64,000 nucleotides of DNA from positions 62,001 to 126,000 of the forward strand of contig JAOQAK010000018.1 in assembly GCA_025963635.1 (NCBI GenBank), in the 5' to 3' direction. The translations under genes and the position numbers were made by a program. Origin of the DNA: Ferruginibacter sp. Its GTDB lineage: Bacteria; Bacteroidota; Bacteroidia; Chitinophagales; Chitinophagaceae. A model generated the notes under the pieces. The model searched no databases, was not told the DNA's origin, and saw only the letters and a program-made list of their open reading frames with translations. Below, piece after piece: positions 19,665-28,791 of the stretch (within the stretch, counting starts at the first letter, position 1; every line of letters begins with the position of its first letter).

Positions 19665-20192
19665 ATGAGCAACCATTTAACTCCCCCGGTTAACGCTAAG
19701 GATCACATACAAGGTAATGAAGATGCCGTGATCGAACTGGTAGAATATGGCGATTATCAATGCCCTCATTGTGGCCGGGCTTATCCGATTTTAAAGAATA
19801 TACAGCGCAGGCTCGGTAAAGATGTAAAATTTGTGTTCCGCAATTTTCCGCTTGCCGAAAGCCATCCCAACGCCGTACATGCAGCTATTGCCGCTGAAGC
19901 TGCCGCCTTGCAAAATGAATTTTGGGAAATGCATGATACATTGTTTGAAAATCAACGGAGGTTATCAGACAATGCATTGCTCTCCTATGCTGAGCAGCTT
20001 GGCTTATCAATCGAACAATTCAGGAAAGATTTTGAAGACGAAAAGCAGTCGGCGAAAGTGGAGAACGACCTGGAAAGCGGTATAAGAAGTGGTGTAAATG
20101 GAACGCCTTCCTTTTTTATAAATGGTGCAAAATACAATGGCAACTGGGAGGAAGAAGAATTCTTTGAATACCTGCAAGCATATTTGGCTTAG
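19665..20192 (+). CDS. DsbA-like thioredoxin-fold protein, cytosolic
   Basis: 175 residues. DsbA/FrnE-type fold: VEYGDYQCPHCGRAYPIL with the redox pair Cys33-Pro-His-Cys36 (the DsbA dipeptide PH), a helical insertion, and the cis-proline loop GTPSFFINGAKY. Bacterial DsbA enzymes oxidise thiols in the periplasm, but no signal peptide is present here, so it should act in the cytosol as a thiol-disulfide oxidoreductase or isomerase. It follows the peroxiredoxin by 10 bp. Family members of this type are often fused to NhaA antiporters; here the domain is free. Confidence 0.9.
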   Translation: MSNHLTPPVNAKDHIQGNEDAVIELVEYGDYQCPHCGRAYPILKNIQRRLGKDVKFVFRNFPLAESHPNAVHAAIAAEAAALQNEFWEMHDTLFENQRRLSDNALLSYAEQLGLSIEQFRKDFEDEKQSAKVENDLESGIRSGVNGTPSFFINGAKYNGNWEEEEFFEYLQAYLA

Positions 20193-20234
20193 AGCCTTAT
20201 GCAATTGCATTTTATCGCTTCTACCACTGGTTTG

Positions 20235-21359
20235 TTACTGCTGCTTATAAACACGGATCCAATCTATATAGGTGGTACATGGAAATACTGCGTTGGGAAC
20301 AATGGCGCCTCCGTAAGACTGGTTATCATTTCCTCCCACCCCCGCAGTTAACAGTATGAAAAATTTATGTTCAAAAGGTGACCATTCCTTAAAGTGATTT
20401 GAGTATTCAGATTTGAATATTCTTTTTCCATTGATGCTTTCTACGGCATCCTTGTCTTGTCCGTCTGCCGCGCCGTTGTTAAATGCATCGCCATCTTTAA
20501 AATAATGGATATGATACACCTGCTCATCGATGCTAAATTCCATCCTGTTGATAAACCAATCTATCCTGTAAATGTGAAAACCATTGCTGCCTGCGCCAGG
20601 ATCAGTTGTGGTAGCGGGCCATCCGCCATAAGCCGGGTTTGAAACGGGTACCTGTTTTTCTCCGTAAGAATAATAAGCGCCCTTTTGACCATGGTTCCAA
20701 TTCTGATACTGGTTATTTTCCCAGCCCCATGCATAATGTACCGACCCCAGGTTGTGATATGGAATGGCGCCAACGTATTCCATGATGTCGATCTCGCCGC
20801 CTTGTGGCCACATAAGATATGTTTCCGTTGCCGGTAATTCGGCGGGCATCATCCAGAAAGCAAATCCCTGGCCTTTATAGCGGGTGTCGCGGGCCCATAT
20901 TCTTGCTTCGATCCTATTGCCAGGCCCCCAGGAGCCTTTGCCGCTGGTAGTAAGCCGGGCGCTGGTGTAGCCACGGTCCAAAAAATTTTCACGACGGGTG
21001 GTAATTGCCAGGCAACCGCCGCCGGAATTGAGCACACTATTTTCTATTCTGGCATTTTCGGCGCGGTTAGTAGCACGGTCGAGTTGGCCCGTGCCAAAAT
21101 CTCCATTCACTCCCGTGCCTGTTTCAAAGTTCCATTTCTGAACATCGATTTCGGATCCATTGAATTCATCATTCCACAACAACACATATCCGGGATAAAT
21201 AGCCGGGGGAATTATTTTAGTGGTGGTATCAACTTGGTCTACCTGAACCGGAGGGGTAACAACAGGCGGGTTGGTTGTTACGGCGTTACCCTCTTTTTTG
21301 CAGGATAAAAATATAATAAACACAACGATACAAACGAGAGCGGTTCTCAATTTCGACAT
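20235..21359 (-). CDS. glycoside hydrolase family 16 lipoprotein (beta-glucanase-like)
   Basis: 374 residues. FIIFLSC is a lipobox with acylated Cys20, so the protein is anchored in the outer or inner membrane. A Pro/Thr-rich linker (about 25-52) leads into a GH16 jelly roll: LLWNDEFNGSEIDVQKWNFETG, then the catalytic E-x-D-x-x-E motif with Glu189, Asp191 and Glu194 in GGEIDIMEYVG, and the C-terminal strand TYIDWIRVYKQ. This is the beta-1,3-glucanase (laminarinase) branch by appearance, cleaving with retention. No SusCD pair or other glycanase is beside it, so it is a solitary enzyme, possibly for scavenging. Confidence 0.9.
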   Translation of the reverse strand: MSKLRTALVCIVVFIIFLSCKKEGNAVTTNPPVVTPPVQVDQVDTTTKIIPPAIYPGYVLLWNDEFNGSEIDVQKWNFETGTGVNGDFGTGQLDRATNRAENARIENSVLNSGGGCLAITTRRENFLDRGYTSARLTTSGKGSWGPGNRIEARIWARDTRYKGQGFAFWMMPAELPATETYLMWPQGGEIDIMEYVGAIPYHNLGSVHYAWGWENNQYQNWNHGQKGAYYSYGEKQVPVSNPAYGGWPATTTDPGAGSNGFHIYRIDWFINRMEFSIDEQVYHIHYFKDGDAFNNGAADGQDKDAVESINGKRIFKSEYSNHFKEWSPFEHKFFILLTAGVGGNDNQSYGGAIVPNAVFPCTTYIDWIRVYKQQ

Positions 21360-21854
21360 ACAGAATATTGAAGAATATACAAGTTGGATAAAGGTACTAT
21401 GTGCTTTCCTTATGAAAATTTTCAGAGGTACATCATTATTACATCAAGGCAAAATCTTCAGTATTTTATGGCTCATACTAACCCATACCATCTTTTAAAA
21501 GCATGGTGATTGTAAGCTTTGTACATAGCTTTAAAAGTAGAAGAGTTCCCAAATAAGCCGGGCTGATGTTTCGCTCGTTACAACACCAAATTTATAAGTG
21601 GTTAATTTTTTGCAGGAAATTTTTTATAGTGTAAAGGAGTAGTCATTATCAACCGCCGGCGGGGCCGAAAGCCGACGTTGCGGTTGCGTGAATAGTTTTC
21701 ACTTCGATTATCGCAACTGTTCTCCCGAAGCTAACTGTAACTCAACCCTGACGCCGGTTGCAACCCCTCGGCGGTTGAACAGGGTAAACCAGTCAGTTTT
21801 ATAACGCAATTAAAGATGACCATTGCTGTAAAAATATAAGAGGGCGATGCAAGA
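21360..21854. other. intergenic region with a GC-rich inverted-repeat element
   Basis: About 495 bp upstream of the GH16 gene and the permease region. On the minus strand TACCTTTA at 21389-21396 resembles a -7 box for the GH16 gene (7 of 8). The interval 21649-21778 is bounded by inverted repeats and is listed separately. The remainder is AT-rich with no open frame. Confidence 0.5.
21649..21778. repeat. 130-bp element with terminal inverted repeats
   Basis: TCAACCGCCGGCGGGG at 21649-21664 is mirrored by the sequence ending CGGCGGTTGA at 21763-21778 (10 bp exact, then a run of C offset by one). The interior is GC-rich compared with its flanks and has internal GACG..CGGTTGC repeats. It could be a structured RNA, a REP-like repeat or a small non-autonomous element remnant. 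No flanking target duplication was identified. Confidence 0.45.
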
Positions 21855-22130
21855 ATGATCCAAATTGGTTCACAGCCCGGACCAAAAATACTGAGTTGTA
21901 TAGAAGGCCCGCTGGCCGCTGTGTATCAAAAGCGGACAATCACTGTATTGGTAACGAACAGTTTTGGCAGGAACTGATTTTACAAGCAGTTGTATACCAG
22001 CGTGTACCATATCTGGCACGTGCTTGGTGTTCAGATCGGCGGTTCAGCTGCATCCCTGGCCACATTCGAAAAGAATGCAATCACCCCGCAGGGTTACCAG
22101 ATCTTACCGGGCGAAAAGTGTCTTCTATGA
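21855..22130 (+). pseudogene. broken small ORF coupled to the permease gene
   Basis: From ATG 21855 the frame runs 40 codons, meets one TGA at 21975-21977, and then continues open for 50 more codons to a TGA at 22128-22130 that overlaps the permease ATG (ATGA). The second half contains LYTSVYHIWHVLGVQIGG and ITPQGYQILPGEK, which looks like real protein. A 91-codon gene interrupted by one nonsense codon, translationally coupled to the permease, fits best. I do not recognise the family. The alternative is chance openness of a GC-richer stretch. Confidence 0.4.
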
Positions 22131-24541
22131 TAAAAAATTATTTGAAAATCGCAGTTCGTTACTTCACTAAACACAAAGGGTATACATCCATTAACGTTTC
22201 AGGCCTGGCGGTTAGCATTGCCTGTTGTATTTTAATAATGTTATTTGTGAAAAGTGAGTTGAGTTTTGACCGCTTTCATTCCAAATCCGGCAGCATTTAC
22301 CGTGCATGGCTGGAAGAACATTACGAAGGCCAGGTGTTTACCAATACCGTTACACCTATTCCTTTAGCGCCCGTATTGCAGGCAAATTTACCCGAAGCTG
22401 AATCTACCTGCCGGGTTGCTGCCTTTTCACCAGCTGTAAAATACAATAACAATACATTTAATGCTGCGGTAAACATGGTCGACAGTTCCTTTTTTAAAAT
22501 GTTTGATTTTGCTTTGCAGGAAGGGAATTCAACCGATATTTTGAATAATTCCAATGCGGTTGTTATGACGCAAAAGGCCGCAAAAAAATATTTTGGTAAA
22601 ACTTCTCCACTGGGTAAAAGCCTCGAGATTCAGCTTGGCGATGACAAGGTTTTATTTACAGTGGCGGGCGTTGCGAAAGATATTCCCCTGGAATCCAGCA
22701 TCCAATTTGAAATGCTGCTCCCTTTTTCCAATGCGCATTATTTATGGAGCGAAAAGACGCGTTTAAGCGCGTGGTCAAATGTATCTGTTGAAAGTTATGT
22801 GCTGCTAAAAAACAATACGGATGTTGCAGGCACTAATTCCCGTATTGCATCTGTTATGAACCCGTTGGTTGCAAAAACGTATAAACCCGGCGAATACCTG
22901 GTGCGCCTTCAGGCCCTCACTGATATTCATCTTAACAATAGGTTGCCTGCTGGTAACCAGCCCGTAAGTAATCCAAAGTATTCGTACATATTGGGCACGA
23001 TCGGGATTTTGATCCTTTTAATAGCATGTATCAATTTCGTAACACTGTCTATTGGACGTTCTACTACCAGGGCGTTGGAAGTGGGTGTAAGAAAAGTTTT
23101 AGGTGCAGAACGGCAACAACTTATCCGGCAGTTTTGGGGAGAAAGTATACTGCTCACCGTACTGGCTTTGGTAATTGGAGTGGCATTGGCGGTGATTTGT
23201 TTAAAGCCATTTAGCCAGTTAGCTAACCGCGATTTGTCCCTCCCTCTCGATGGCTTTACCATTGTATTCTGTTTTATACTGATCGCCTTAATAGGAATCG
23301 TTGCCGGAGTTTACCCCGCAATTGTTTTATCAGGGTTTAAGCCTATCCAGGTTTTAAAAGGAAGATTGAAAGCAGGCAGTAACATGGGACTGTTTAGAAA
23401 AGGGTTAGTGGTAGGCCAGTTTGTTGCTTCTATTATCATGATTATTGGAACCATCACCATTAGCAGGCAATTAAACTACCTGCGCAGCAAAGATCTTGGC
23501 TATGATAAGGAACATGTTATAATCGTTTCTACTAATAAAAGCCGGGCTGAAGGAAACAAACTGGCTGCATTGTACAAAACTGTATTGAAACAAAATCCTG
23601 CAGTTACCGGTGTAACCACTTCATTGTATAGTATGGCTGAACCGGGATGGATGAACCTCGGGTATATGGATGATAATCATATTTTCAGGCAGTTTAAATT
23701 CAATGCCATTGATGAGGATTTTTTTAAAACAATGAATCTGCAACTGGTTGCCGGCAGAAGTTTTTCAGCTGATAATCCTTCGGATTCAAACACTATATTG
23801 GTTAACGAGGCACTGGTAAAACAATATGGTTGGAAAGATGCAGTTGGTAAGCGTTTGCCGGGCAAATACCCCCACACTATATTGGGAGTGGTGAAAGACT
23901 TTAATATCGAGTCTTTACATGAAGCGATCAAACCCGCTGTAATGGCAATGAAGCCTGACAGTATTTTCAAACAATCAAGTGATGTCAGTTATAATTATTC
24001 ACCGGAACCAAGAATTTCTGTGAGGTTTTCGGGAGGAAATACAAAGGATGAAATTGAGTTTCTGCGCACTTCGTGGAAATCGGTTGCCGGTAGCCAGGAT
24101 TTCGAGTTTAAATTTTTAGACGATTCACTGGCAGCTTCCTATGAGCAGGAGCAACTCCTCGGAAACATAGTCAGGTATGCGTCGGGGTTATCAATATTCA
24201 TTGCCTGTATGGGATTATTTGGACTGGCAACATTGGTGGTGGTTCGCCGCACCAAAGAGATCAGCATCCGGAAAATATTAGGAGCTAATATGGGAAGCCT
24301 TGTTACCATGCTTTCCAAAGATTTTGTGATCCTGGTAATCATTGCCTCGCTCATTGCTTTTCCCATAGCATGGTGGGCGTTAAACGAATGGTTAAAAGAT
24401 TTTGCCTACCGGATCAGCGTTTCATGGTGGACATTTATTGGGGCAGCAACGTTGGCTTTGGTGATAACATTACTGATAATAAGTTTCCAGGCGATTAAAG
24501 CAGCATTAATGAATCCTGTAAAAAGTTTAAGAACTGAATAG
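22127..24541 (+). CDS. ABC transporter permease, MacB/FtsX type
   Basis: 804 residues from ATG 22127. An upstream in-frame start at 21896 would add an unrelated 77-residue stretch and is rejected. Plan: short N-terminus MIKNYLKIAVRYFTKHKGYTSINV, first membrane helix, a large MacB-like periplasmic domain, three helices with the FtsX block (ALEVGVRKVLGAERQQLIRQFWGESIL), a second periplasmic domain, and a second FtsX block (RRTKEISIRKILGANMGSLVTMLSKDFV) ending in LMNPVKSLRTE. Such permeases couple cytosolic ATP hydrolysis to mechanical work across the envelope, for efflux or lipoprotein handling. No ATPase gene is adjacent, so its partner is encoded elsewhere. Many Chitinophagaceae carry several of these orphan copies. 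Confidence 0.92.
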   Translation: MIKNYLKIAVRYFTKHKGYTSINVSGLAVSIACCILIMLFVKSELSFDRFHSKSGSIYRAWLEEHYEGQVFTNTVTPIPLAPVLQANLPEAESTCRVAAFSPAVKYNNNTFNAAVNMVDSSFFKMFDFALQEGNSTDILNNSNAVVMTQKAAKKYFGKTSPLGKSLEIQLGDDKVLFTVAGVAKDIPLESSIQFEMLLPFSNAHYLWSEKTRLSAWSNVSVESYVLLKNNTDVAGTNSRIASVMNPLVAKTYKPGEYLVRLQALTDIHLNNRLPAGNQPVSNPKYSYILGTIGILILLIACINFVTLSIGRSTTRALEVGVRKVLGAERQQLIRQFWGESILLTVLALVIGVALAVICLKPFSQLANRDLSLPLDGFTIVFCFILIALIGIVAGVYPAIVLSGFKPIQVLKGRLKAGSNMGLFRKGLVVGQFVASIIMIIGTITISRQLNYLRSKDLGYDKEHVIIVSTNKSRAEGNKLAALYKTVLKQNPAVTGVTTSLYSMAEPGWMNLGYMDDNHIFRQFKFNAIDEDFFKTMNLQLVAGRSFSADNPSDSNTILVNEALVKQYGWKDAVGKRLPGKYPHTILGVVKDFNIESLHEAIKPAVMAMKPDSIFKQSSDVSYNYSPEPRISVRFSGGNTKDEIEFLRTSWKSVAGSQDFEFKFLDDSLAASYEQEQLLGNIVRYASGLSIFIACMGLFGLATLVVVRRTKEISIRKILGANMGSLVTMLSKDFVILVIIASLIAFPIAWWALNEWLKDFAYRISVSWWTFIGAATLALVITLLIISFQAIKAALMNPVKSLRTE

Positions 24542-24574
24542 CGATGATATAAATTCAGCATTATTCTGCGAAGC

Positions 24575-24608
24575 AAAAAAATCCCGGAAGTGATTACACT
24601 TCCGGGAT
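24575..24608. terminator. bidirectional intrinsic terminator
   Basis: A perfect 12-bp stem, ATCCCGGAAGTG (24581-24592) and CACTTCCGGGAT (24597-24608), with loop ATTA. Six A precede it, giving a U-tract on the minus strand. It lies between the convergent permease gene and the hypothetical gene ending at 24654. Confidence 0.8.
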
Positions 24609-24653
24609 GATTGTTTAGCCATTGCATGCAAACAATATATCCAGATTTACCAC

Positions 24654-26522
24654 TTAGGATTTACAGAATGCAATATGATCCTCAAGATATGCACCGGCAA
24701 CCCTGCCATATCCGCTGGTAAGCCTTAAAGTAAGTGTCAGCCACACGATGTAAGCACATTTTTCAAAGGCGGTGGTATCAAATGCCTGTGCACCAGGGAA
24801 ATCATCCACACCGGAAATATTGGCGTTAAAAGAGGTGACCGCAGGTGGAGGCGGGATATTGCCTTCGATGTAGATACTTATCGATTCCATATGGGGATGG
24901 CAACAGCTATAATCAGCAGTTACCTGGTCTACAATGCTCCCGCACCCAATATTCGCCGCAGTAGTTTCATCAATCTCAAGCATGCAAACGGCAGTGAGCG
25001 TAACATCACCAGCAGGAATAACGCCTACATACCCCCAGCTTGGATGTCTTCTTTGTTTGTAGCTAACATTGCACAATACAATTTTTGTGAGTTCATTTGT
25101 TGCGGACAATGCGATCACGCCCACTTCCCTTGCCTCAAAAATTATTTTAAAGGTATGTACAGCGGCTTTCTTCGCTGCGGGTATGGCTGTACCGGCAACC
25201 AGTGCGGGTGCAGGCACCGTGATATCAAAGTCATCTTTGGCAAACTTTGTATTGGTTGCATCCAGGGCCACCGCAGGGGTATTCAGATTTGCCAGTACAC
25301 CGCCGTTTGGTGAAAAAATTCCAATTCCGTCAACTGAAAAATCATTTTGCCTTGGCACTTTGATCCAGCCATTGGCATCGGCATCAACGGAAGGGTTTAC
25401 GATCACGTCGGAATGTGCAATGAAAGGAAAAACACTGACTTGTCTTACCAGTTCACCAATTTTAAAGGCGGGGATAGCGGCTTTCACCTGCGCCGGAGTA
25501 AGCTCGTAGCTGGTGGCTGTATTGATGATCCGGAAGCGGTATTCCATCGAGTTTGAATTGGTACCGCTTGGCAACTGTCCAAGCAATGGTATGGAACCTG
25601 TGAAGGCATTGTTCTGTGCATCACTGGTAAAACCGGTGGCTGTAAAGTCTGTTAGGGTATCATAACTGCCAACACGCTCAAACAATGCGGGGAAGTAATT
25701 TCCTTCAGGAATATTTTTAGCATCTACACAGAGGCTTACACAAAAGCAATTGCCCCTGTTTTCCCTGTCGGACCGGTGGCCAACGCTCCTGTCTTCCTGT
25801 AGCAACACGATATTGGTGACCGGCTCTACAATTTTAAAATAATAATCCGGTCCTGACGGCCATTCGATATTCAGCCAGGGCGATAGCAGGGTTTGCCTGA
25901 AATTATCACCCGGGTAGATAATGGTAAACTGGCCATTGGAATCGGTGGTGGCGTTTCCCAGTTCATCGTCCTGCAGCCAGTCTACGTCATAGGCAAATAC
26001 CTTTACTCCTATGATTGGCTTTTTGGTTTCGCAGTCTTTTACAATACCACAAATAGCCCAGTAATCAAACATGGCAAGTAGCCGGCAGAAAAATGAAGAG
26101 GCAATTCCATACTGGTATACGGCAACAAAATCGTTTTCAACTTGTCGCCATTGCGGCTGCAAAGTAGTAATGTGAAACTGGAAGGGTCCGCGTGGTTTTG
26201 GCGGAACTTTGAGGCGGATGGGCACGGTGCCACACTCAAAGTCTATATCAAAGGCGCCGCCTGTATAGTTTTGTTTTTCGCCAAGGTTGACAACAAAATT
26301 CCCGGCTTCATCAGTGGTGGTTTCAAACAATAGTTTTTTAGAAATTGCTTTTAATTCTTCGGCGCTGCGCTGGTGAAAAGTTTCTTTTTCTTTGGCTACA
26401 GCAAATTGTGTTGTTTGTGCCGATACTTCAACAGCATAAATTTTTACAGTGGTGTTGTACAGGTAATCGTAGCAATCACCGCAATAGAAACCACGGAGGT
26501 TTCCCTTGAAAATATAGTTCAT
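24654..26522 (-). CDS. uncharacterised protein with carboxypeptidase-regulatory-like domains
   Basis: 622 residues from ATG 26522 (a TTG two codons upstream is possible). I do not recognise the whole protein. Two stretches look like transthyretin/carboxypeptidase-regulatory beta-sandwich domains: residues about 5-105 (LRGFYCGDCYDYLYNTTVKIYAVE, then TTDEAGNFVVNLGE) and about 155-230 (ICGIVKDCETKKPIIGVKVFAYDVD, then TTDSNGQFTIIYPGD). The rest is predicted beta-rich, with paired Cys (NCFCVSLC, YSCCHP) and a PPPPA linker near the C-terminus. There is no signal peptide or membrane helix, which is odd for such domains; export by a non-Sec route or a cytosolic structural role are both possible. It is divergent from the gene at 26847. 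Confidence 0.7.
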   Translation of the reverse strand: MNYIFKGNLRGFYCGDCYDYLYNTTVKIYAVEVSAQTTQFAVAKEKETFHQRSAEELKAISKKLLFETTTDEAGNFVVNLGEKQNYTGGAFDIDFECGTVPIRLKVPPKPRGPFQFHITTLQPQWRQVENDFVAVYQYGIASSFFCRLLAMFDYWAICGIVKDCETKKPIIGVKVFAYDVDWLQDDELGNATTDSNGQFTIIYPGDNFRQTLLSPWLNIEWPSGPDYYFKIVEPVTNIVLLQEDRSVGHRSDRENRGNCFCVSLCVDAKNIPEGNYFPALFERVGSYDTLTDFTATGFTSDAQNNAFTGSIPLLGQLPSGTNSNSMEYRFRIINTATSYELTPAQVKAAIPAFKIGELVRQVSVFPFIAHSDVIVNPSVDADANGWIKVPRQNDFSVDGIGIFSPNGGVLANLNTPAVALDATNTKFAKDDFDITVPAPALVAGTAIPAAKKAAVHTFKIIFEAREVGVIALSATNELTKIVLCNVSYKQRRHPSWGYVGVIPAGDVTLTAVCMLEIDETTAANIGCGSIVDQVTADYSCCHPHMESISIYIEGNIPPPPAVTSFNANISGVDDFPGAQAFDTTAFEKCAYIVWLTLTLRLTSGYGRVAGAYLEDHIAFCKS

Positions 26523-26528
26523 TGACAA

Positions 26529-26846
26529 GTAATTTTGTTGCCTACTCTTTAATGAAGGATTTTCGGCTTACTCCCGTAAAGGCGTTAGTCGTAATCCTTG
26601 TGAAAGTAGAAACAGGCATTGAGTAGTCGGTCAAAGATGGCATGTAATAGGCATAAGACATTCCCGTACTTCCTATATTGATCATTGATTGCAAGCTTTT
26701 GTTTGACGATTGCCATAACAAGGGAGCTTACTTTATTTTGCCACGCGGTTACTAAACTTGCACCCTGAAATTGTATTCCTTCTTGTTTTGAAAGGTTGGC
26801 AACCCTTGATTTTTTTTGTATCTTTCAAACACCTTAATCAAACCGG
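26529..26846. other. divergent intergenic region
   Basis: 318 bp between two uncharacterised genes transcribed apart. It holds the promoter described at 26796-26826 for the plus-strand gene. I see no recognisable element for the minus-strand gene and no hairpin. Confidence 0.5.
26796..26826 (+). promoter_or_regulatory. promoter of the 26847 gene
   Basis: TTG (26796-26798), a 20-bp spacer and TATCTTTC (26819-26826, 7 of 8 to TAnnTTTG) fit a Bacteroidota promoter with a start about 13 bp before the ATG. Confidence 0.45.
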
Positions 26847-27848
26847 ATGAGAAAGAAATGCAGTTATATTTCTTTGTTGTATTTACTCTCGACGGGATGT
26901 TATGTTCAGGCTACAGCTCAATCAAGGCGGGTATATTCCAACAACGAGCTTAGTTTTCAATATGGGCTTTCTTTAAAGGGCCTGGTGGAGTTTAGCTTAA
27001 ATAACCCCACCCAACAACCTTTTTTTCGCATCTGTGCAGATTTTGGATTTGGTTCAAACCTGCTGGTCAGGGCGCTTTATTTTTCTGTTAACGGGGAGTT
27101 GCAAATTTACAATGGCGGGATAGGCAGCAGGAGGAGAGCAGGCAATAAAAAACCCGGCTTTAGCTGTGACCTGGTCAACGCGTTTACCCTCACAACCGGG
27201 CTGAACAATTACCTTACGAAGGATAGCTTTCCAGTGGTGATCAAAAGAAATATTCCCTTGTATTATTTCTCAAACTTCACCTACCCGGCCCTTCAAAACC
27301 CATATGATTATTCAATTTCCCTGGGTACTAATTTTATACTATCGTCTGATAAACTCAGGAGTAGCCAGCGGGTTGGTTTTTTTAATATTCATTGTAGCAG
27401 GCTACAACTTTCTTATTACAATGACGGAGGTACTCCGTTTGATGAAACTTTTCTTGGCGACAGCCGCGACCGTTTTTATACAGGGGGCTCAGTCATCAGC
27501 TACCAGGGTGATTCCAAAATGGGTGTTAACCTCGTAGAACTTTCTTTCCAAAAGTTTACAGGTTATACCAAGAATGCTTTTGAGGTTTCCAATAAGCTGG
27601 ATCTCGCTTTTGTGAACTATAACAAATCGGAAGAGAAGTATTACAACAAAAGCCTTTGGTCGCTGCATGTTTCCAACCCCGAAAAAGGGATCGGGATAAA
27701 TATCAACCGATACAACCATACCAACTGGGATGTTCAGCACCTGATACATTTTTCGATATTTAACTCTTATCACCTCGTACCCTATAAAGATTATTTTTCT
27801 GTAAGCTGTATTTATTATCATGATTACACAAACATAGGATTGCGATGA
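26847..27848 (+). CDS. secreted protein, possibly polymorphic-toxin-23-like
   Basis: 333 residues. The N-terminus RKKCSYISLLYLLSTGCYVQATAQ is a Sec signal. The rest is rich in aromatic and Gly residues with alternating strands (LSFQYGLSLKGLVEFSL, ICADFGFGSNLLVRALYFSVNGEL), which is compatible with an outer-membrane barrel. The block YYNDGGTPFDETFLGDSRDRFYTGGSV resembles, from memory, the domain annotated as polymorphic toxin type 23 in many Bacteroidota; this label is uncertain and catalysis has not been shown for it here. It overlaps the next lipoprotein gene by 4 bp, so the two are cotranslated and may act together. Confidence 0.6.
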   Translation: MRKKCSYISLLYLLSTGCYVQATAQSRRVYSNNELSFQYGLSLKGLVEFSLNNPTQQPFFRICADFGFGSNLLVRALYFSVNGELQIYNGGIGSRRRAGNKKPGFSCDLVNAFTLTTGLNNYLTKDSFPVVIKRNIPLYYFSNFTYPALQNPYDYSISLGTNFILSSDKLRSSQRVGFFNIHCSRLQLSYYNDGGTPFDETFLGDSRDRFYTGGSVISYQGDSKMGVNLVELSFQKFTGYTKNAFEVSNKLDLAFVNYNKSEEKYYNKSLWSLHVSNPEKGIGININRYNHTNWDVQHLIHFSIFNSYHLVPYKDYFSVSCIYYHDYTNIGLR

Positions 27849-28663
27849 AAAAGCTATTGTACCTGCTAATATTGACTTGTATTTGTGATGCGTGCAGCCG
27901 GGGTAAATATTACACTACGGACATATTTCGAAATGGGGATGTTTCAAAAATGGATATACAGGAACTTGATTCCACCTACCATTTTTACCTCAGGGAAGTA
28001 TATAAGGATAAGAATGAGCTGGATGAAAATGTGTTAAGAACCAATGTGGAAAAAAGTGACACTGCGTTTAAAACAAGAATAGAAATCGAATACCTGCTGC
28101 TCTCCTGGGTACACAAAAATGCTGTTTACATTTCTACCATTCCTGATAAATACCAGCATTACTATTCTTCTTACCGTTGTGCGGATACTTTACTGAATGC
28201 TTATGATTTCAGCACCTTTCATTTTGGAAAGATCGATCCTGAAGGCGAAAGTATTTCTTTTGTTTCCGGCGACCGGATAAAAACGATTACCTGGGACATC
28301 AGGCCTTTTATCAATGGAAGTTTTCCCAAAAAAATATTCATTCGTGAAATTGCAGTCCAGCGAAGAGAAGCGGTAGAAAATGTTATCCTGATTAACAAGG
28401 CGTTGGAAGAACCACTGGGTTTTACCCACCAGAAGAACTTTACCGTTATTTTTGACAAGCCGGGAAACAAGAGAGACACTTGTGATGATGCTGCGCTCTG
28501 CCGGATGTATGACCGAAAAATATATTTTAACCGTGGAAAACATGGCGTTGATATTTTCTTCCGCTTTGATAAAAACATTAATAACTCGGGAGATTCTGCC
28601 ATCGGATTTGAATATCAAAGAACAAGGTATCCGCCGGTTCTTCAAAATCAACCCGGTAAATAG
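27845..28663 (+). CDS. uncharacterised lipoprotein
   Basis: 272 residues. MKKLLYLLILTCICDACSRG is a lipoprotein signal with acylated Cys17. The mature part has mixed helix and strand and no motif I recognise (DSTYHFYLREVYKDKNELDEN, ISFVSGDRIKTITWDIRPF, RDTCDDAALCRMYDRKIYF). The start ATG overlaps the stop of the upstream gene (ATGA), so the pair is translationally coupled. If the upstream protein is a toxin-like effector, this could be an envelope-anchored partner or immunity protein, which is speculation. It ends before a bidirectional terminator at 28742. Confidence 0.65.
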   Translation: MKKLLYLLILTCICDACSRGKYYTTDIFRNGDVSKMDIQELDSTYHFYLREVYKDKNELDENVLRTNVEKSDTAFKTRIEIEYLLLSWVHKNAVYISTIPDKYQHYYSSYRCADTLLNAYDFSTFHFGKIDPEGESISFVSGDRIKTITWDIRPFINGSFPKKIFIREIAVQRREAVENVILINKALEEPLGFTHQKNFTVIFDKPGNKRDTCDDAALCRMYDRKIYFNRGKHGVDIFFRFDKNINNSGDSAIGFEYQRTRYPPVLQNQPGK

Positions 28664-28741
28664 GTTTCATTTAGAAATTTCCAACGCTGGTAATTGTAAG
28701 AAACGGAGTAGGCCGCCTGCATGATGTGCGTTATTACAATA

Positions 28742-28771
28742 AAAAAGATGAAGCGCTTACTTCATCTTTTT
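28742..28771. terminator. bidirectional intrinsic terminator
   Basis: AAAAAGATGAAG (28742-28753) and CTTCATCTTTTT (28760-28771) form a 12-bp stem with loop CGCTTA. The A-rich and T-rich ends supply U-tracts in both directions. It separates convergent genes. Confidence 0.8.
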
Positions 28772-28791
28772 ATTGCAATAGGATAACTTGT

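Noticed and set aside
21896..22126. N-terminal extension of the permease
   Set aside because: The extra 77 residues are unlike any FtsX-type N-terminus, while the Met at 22127 matches the family start exactly.
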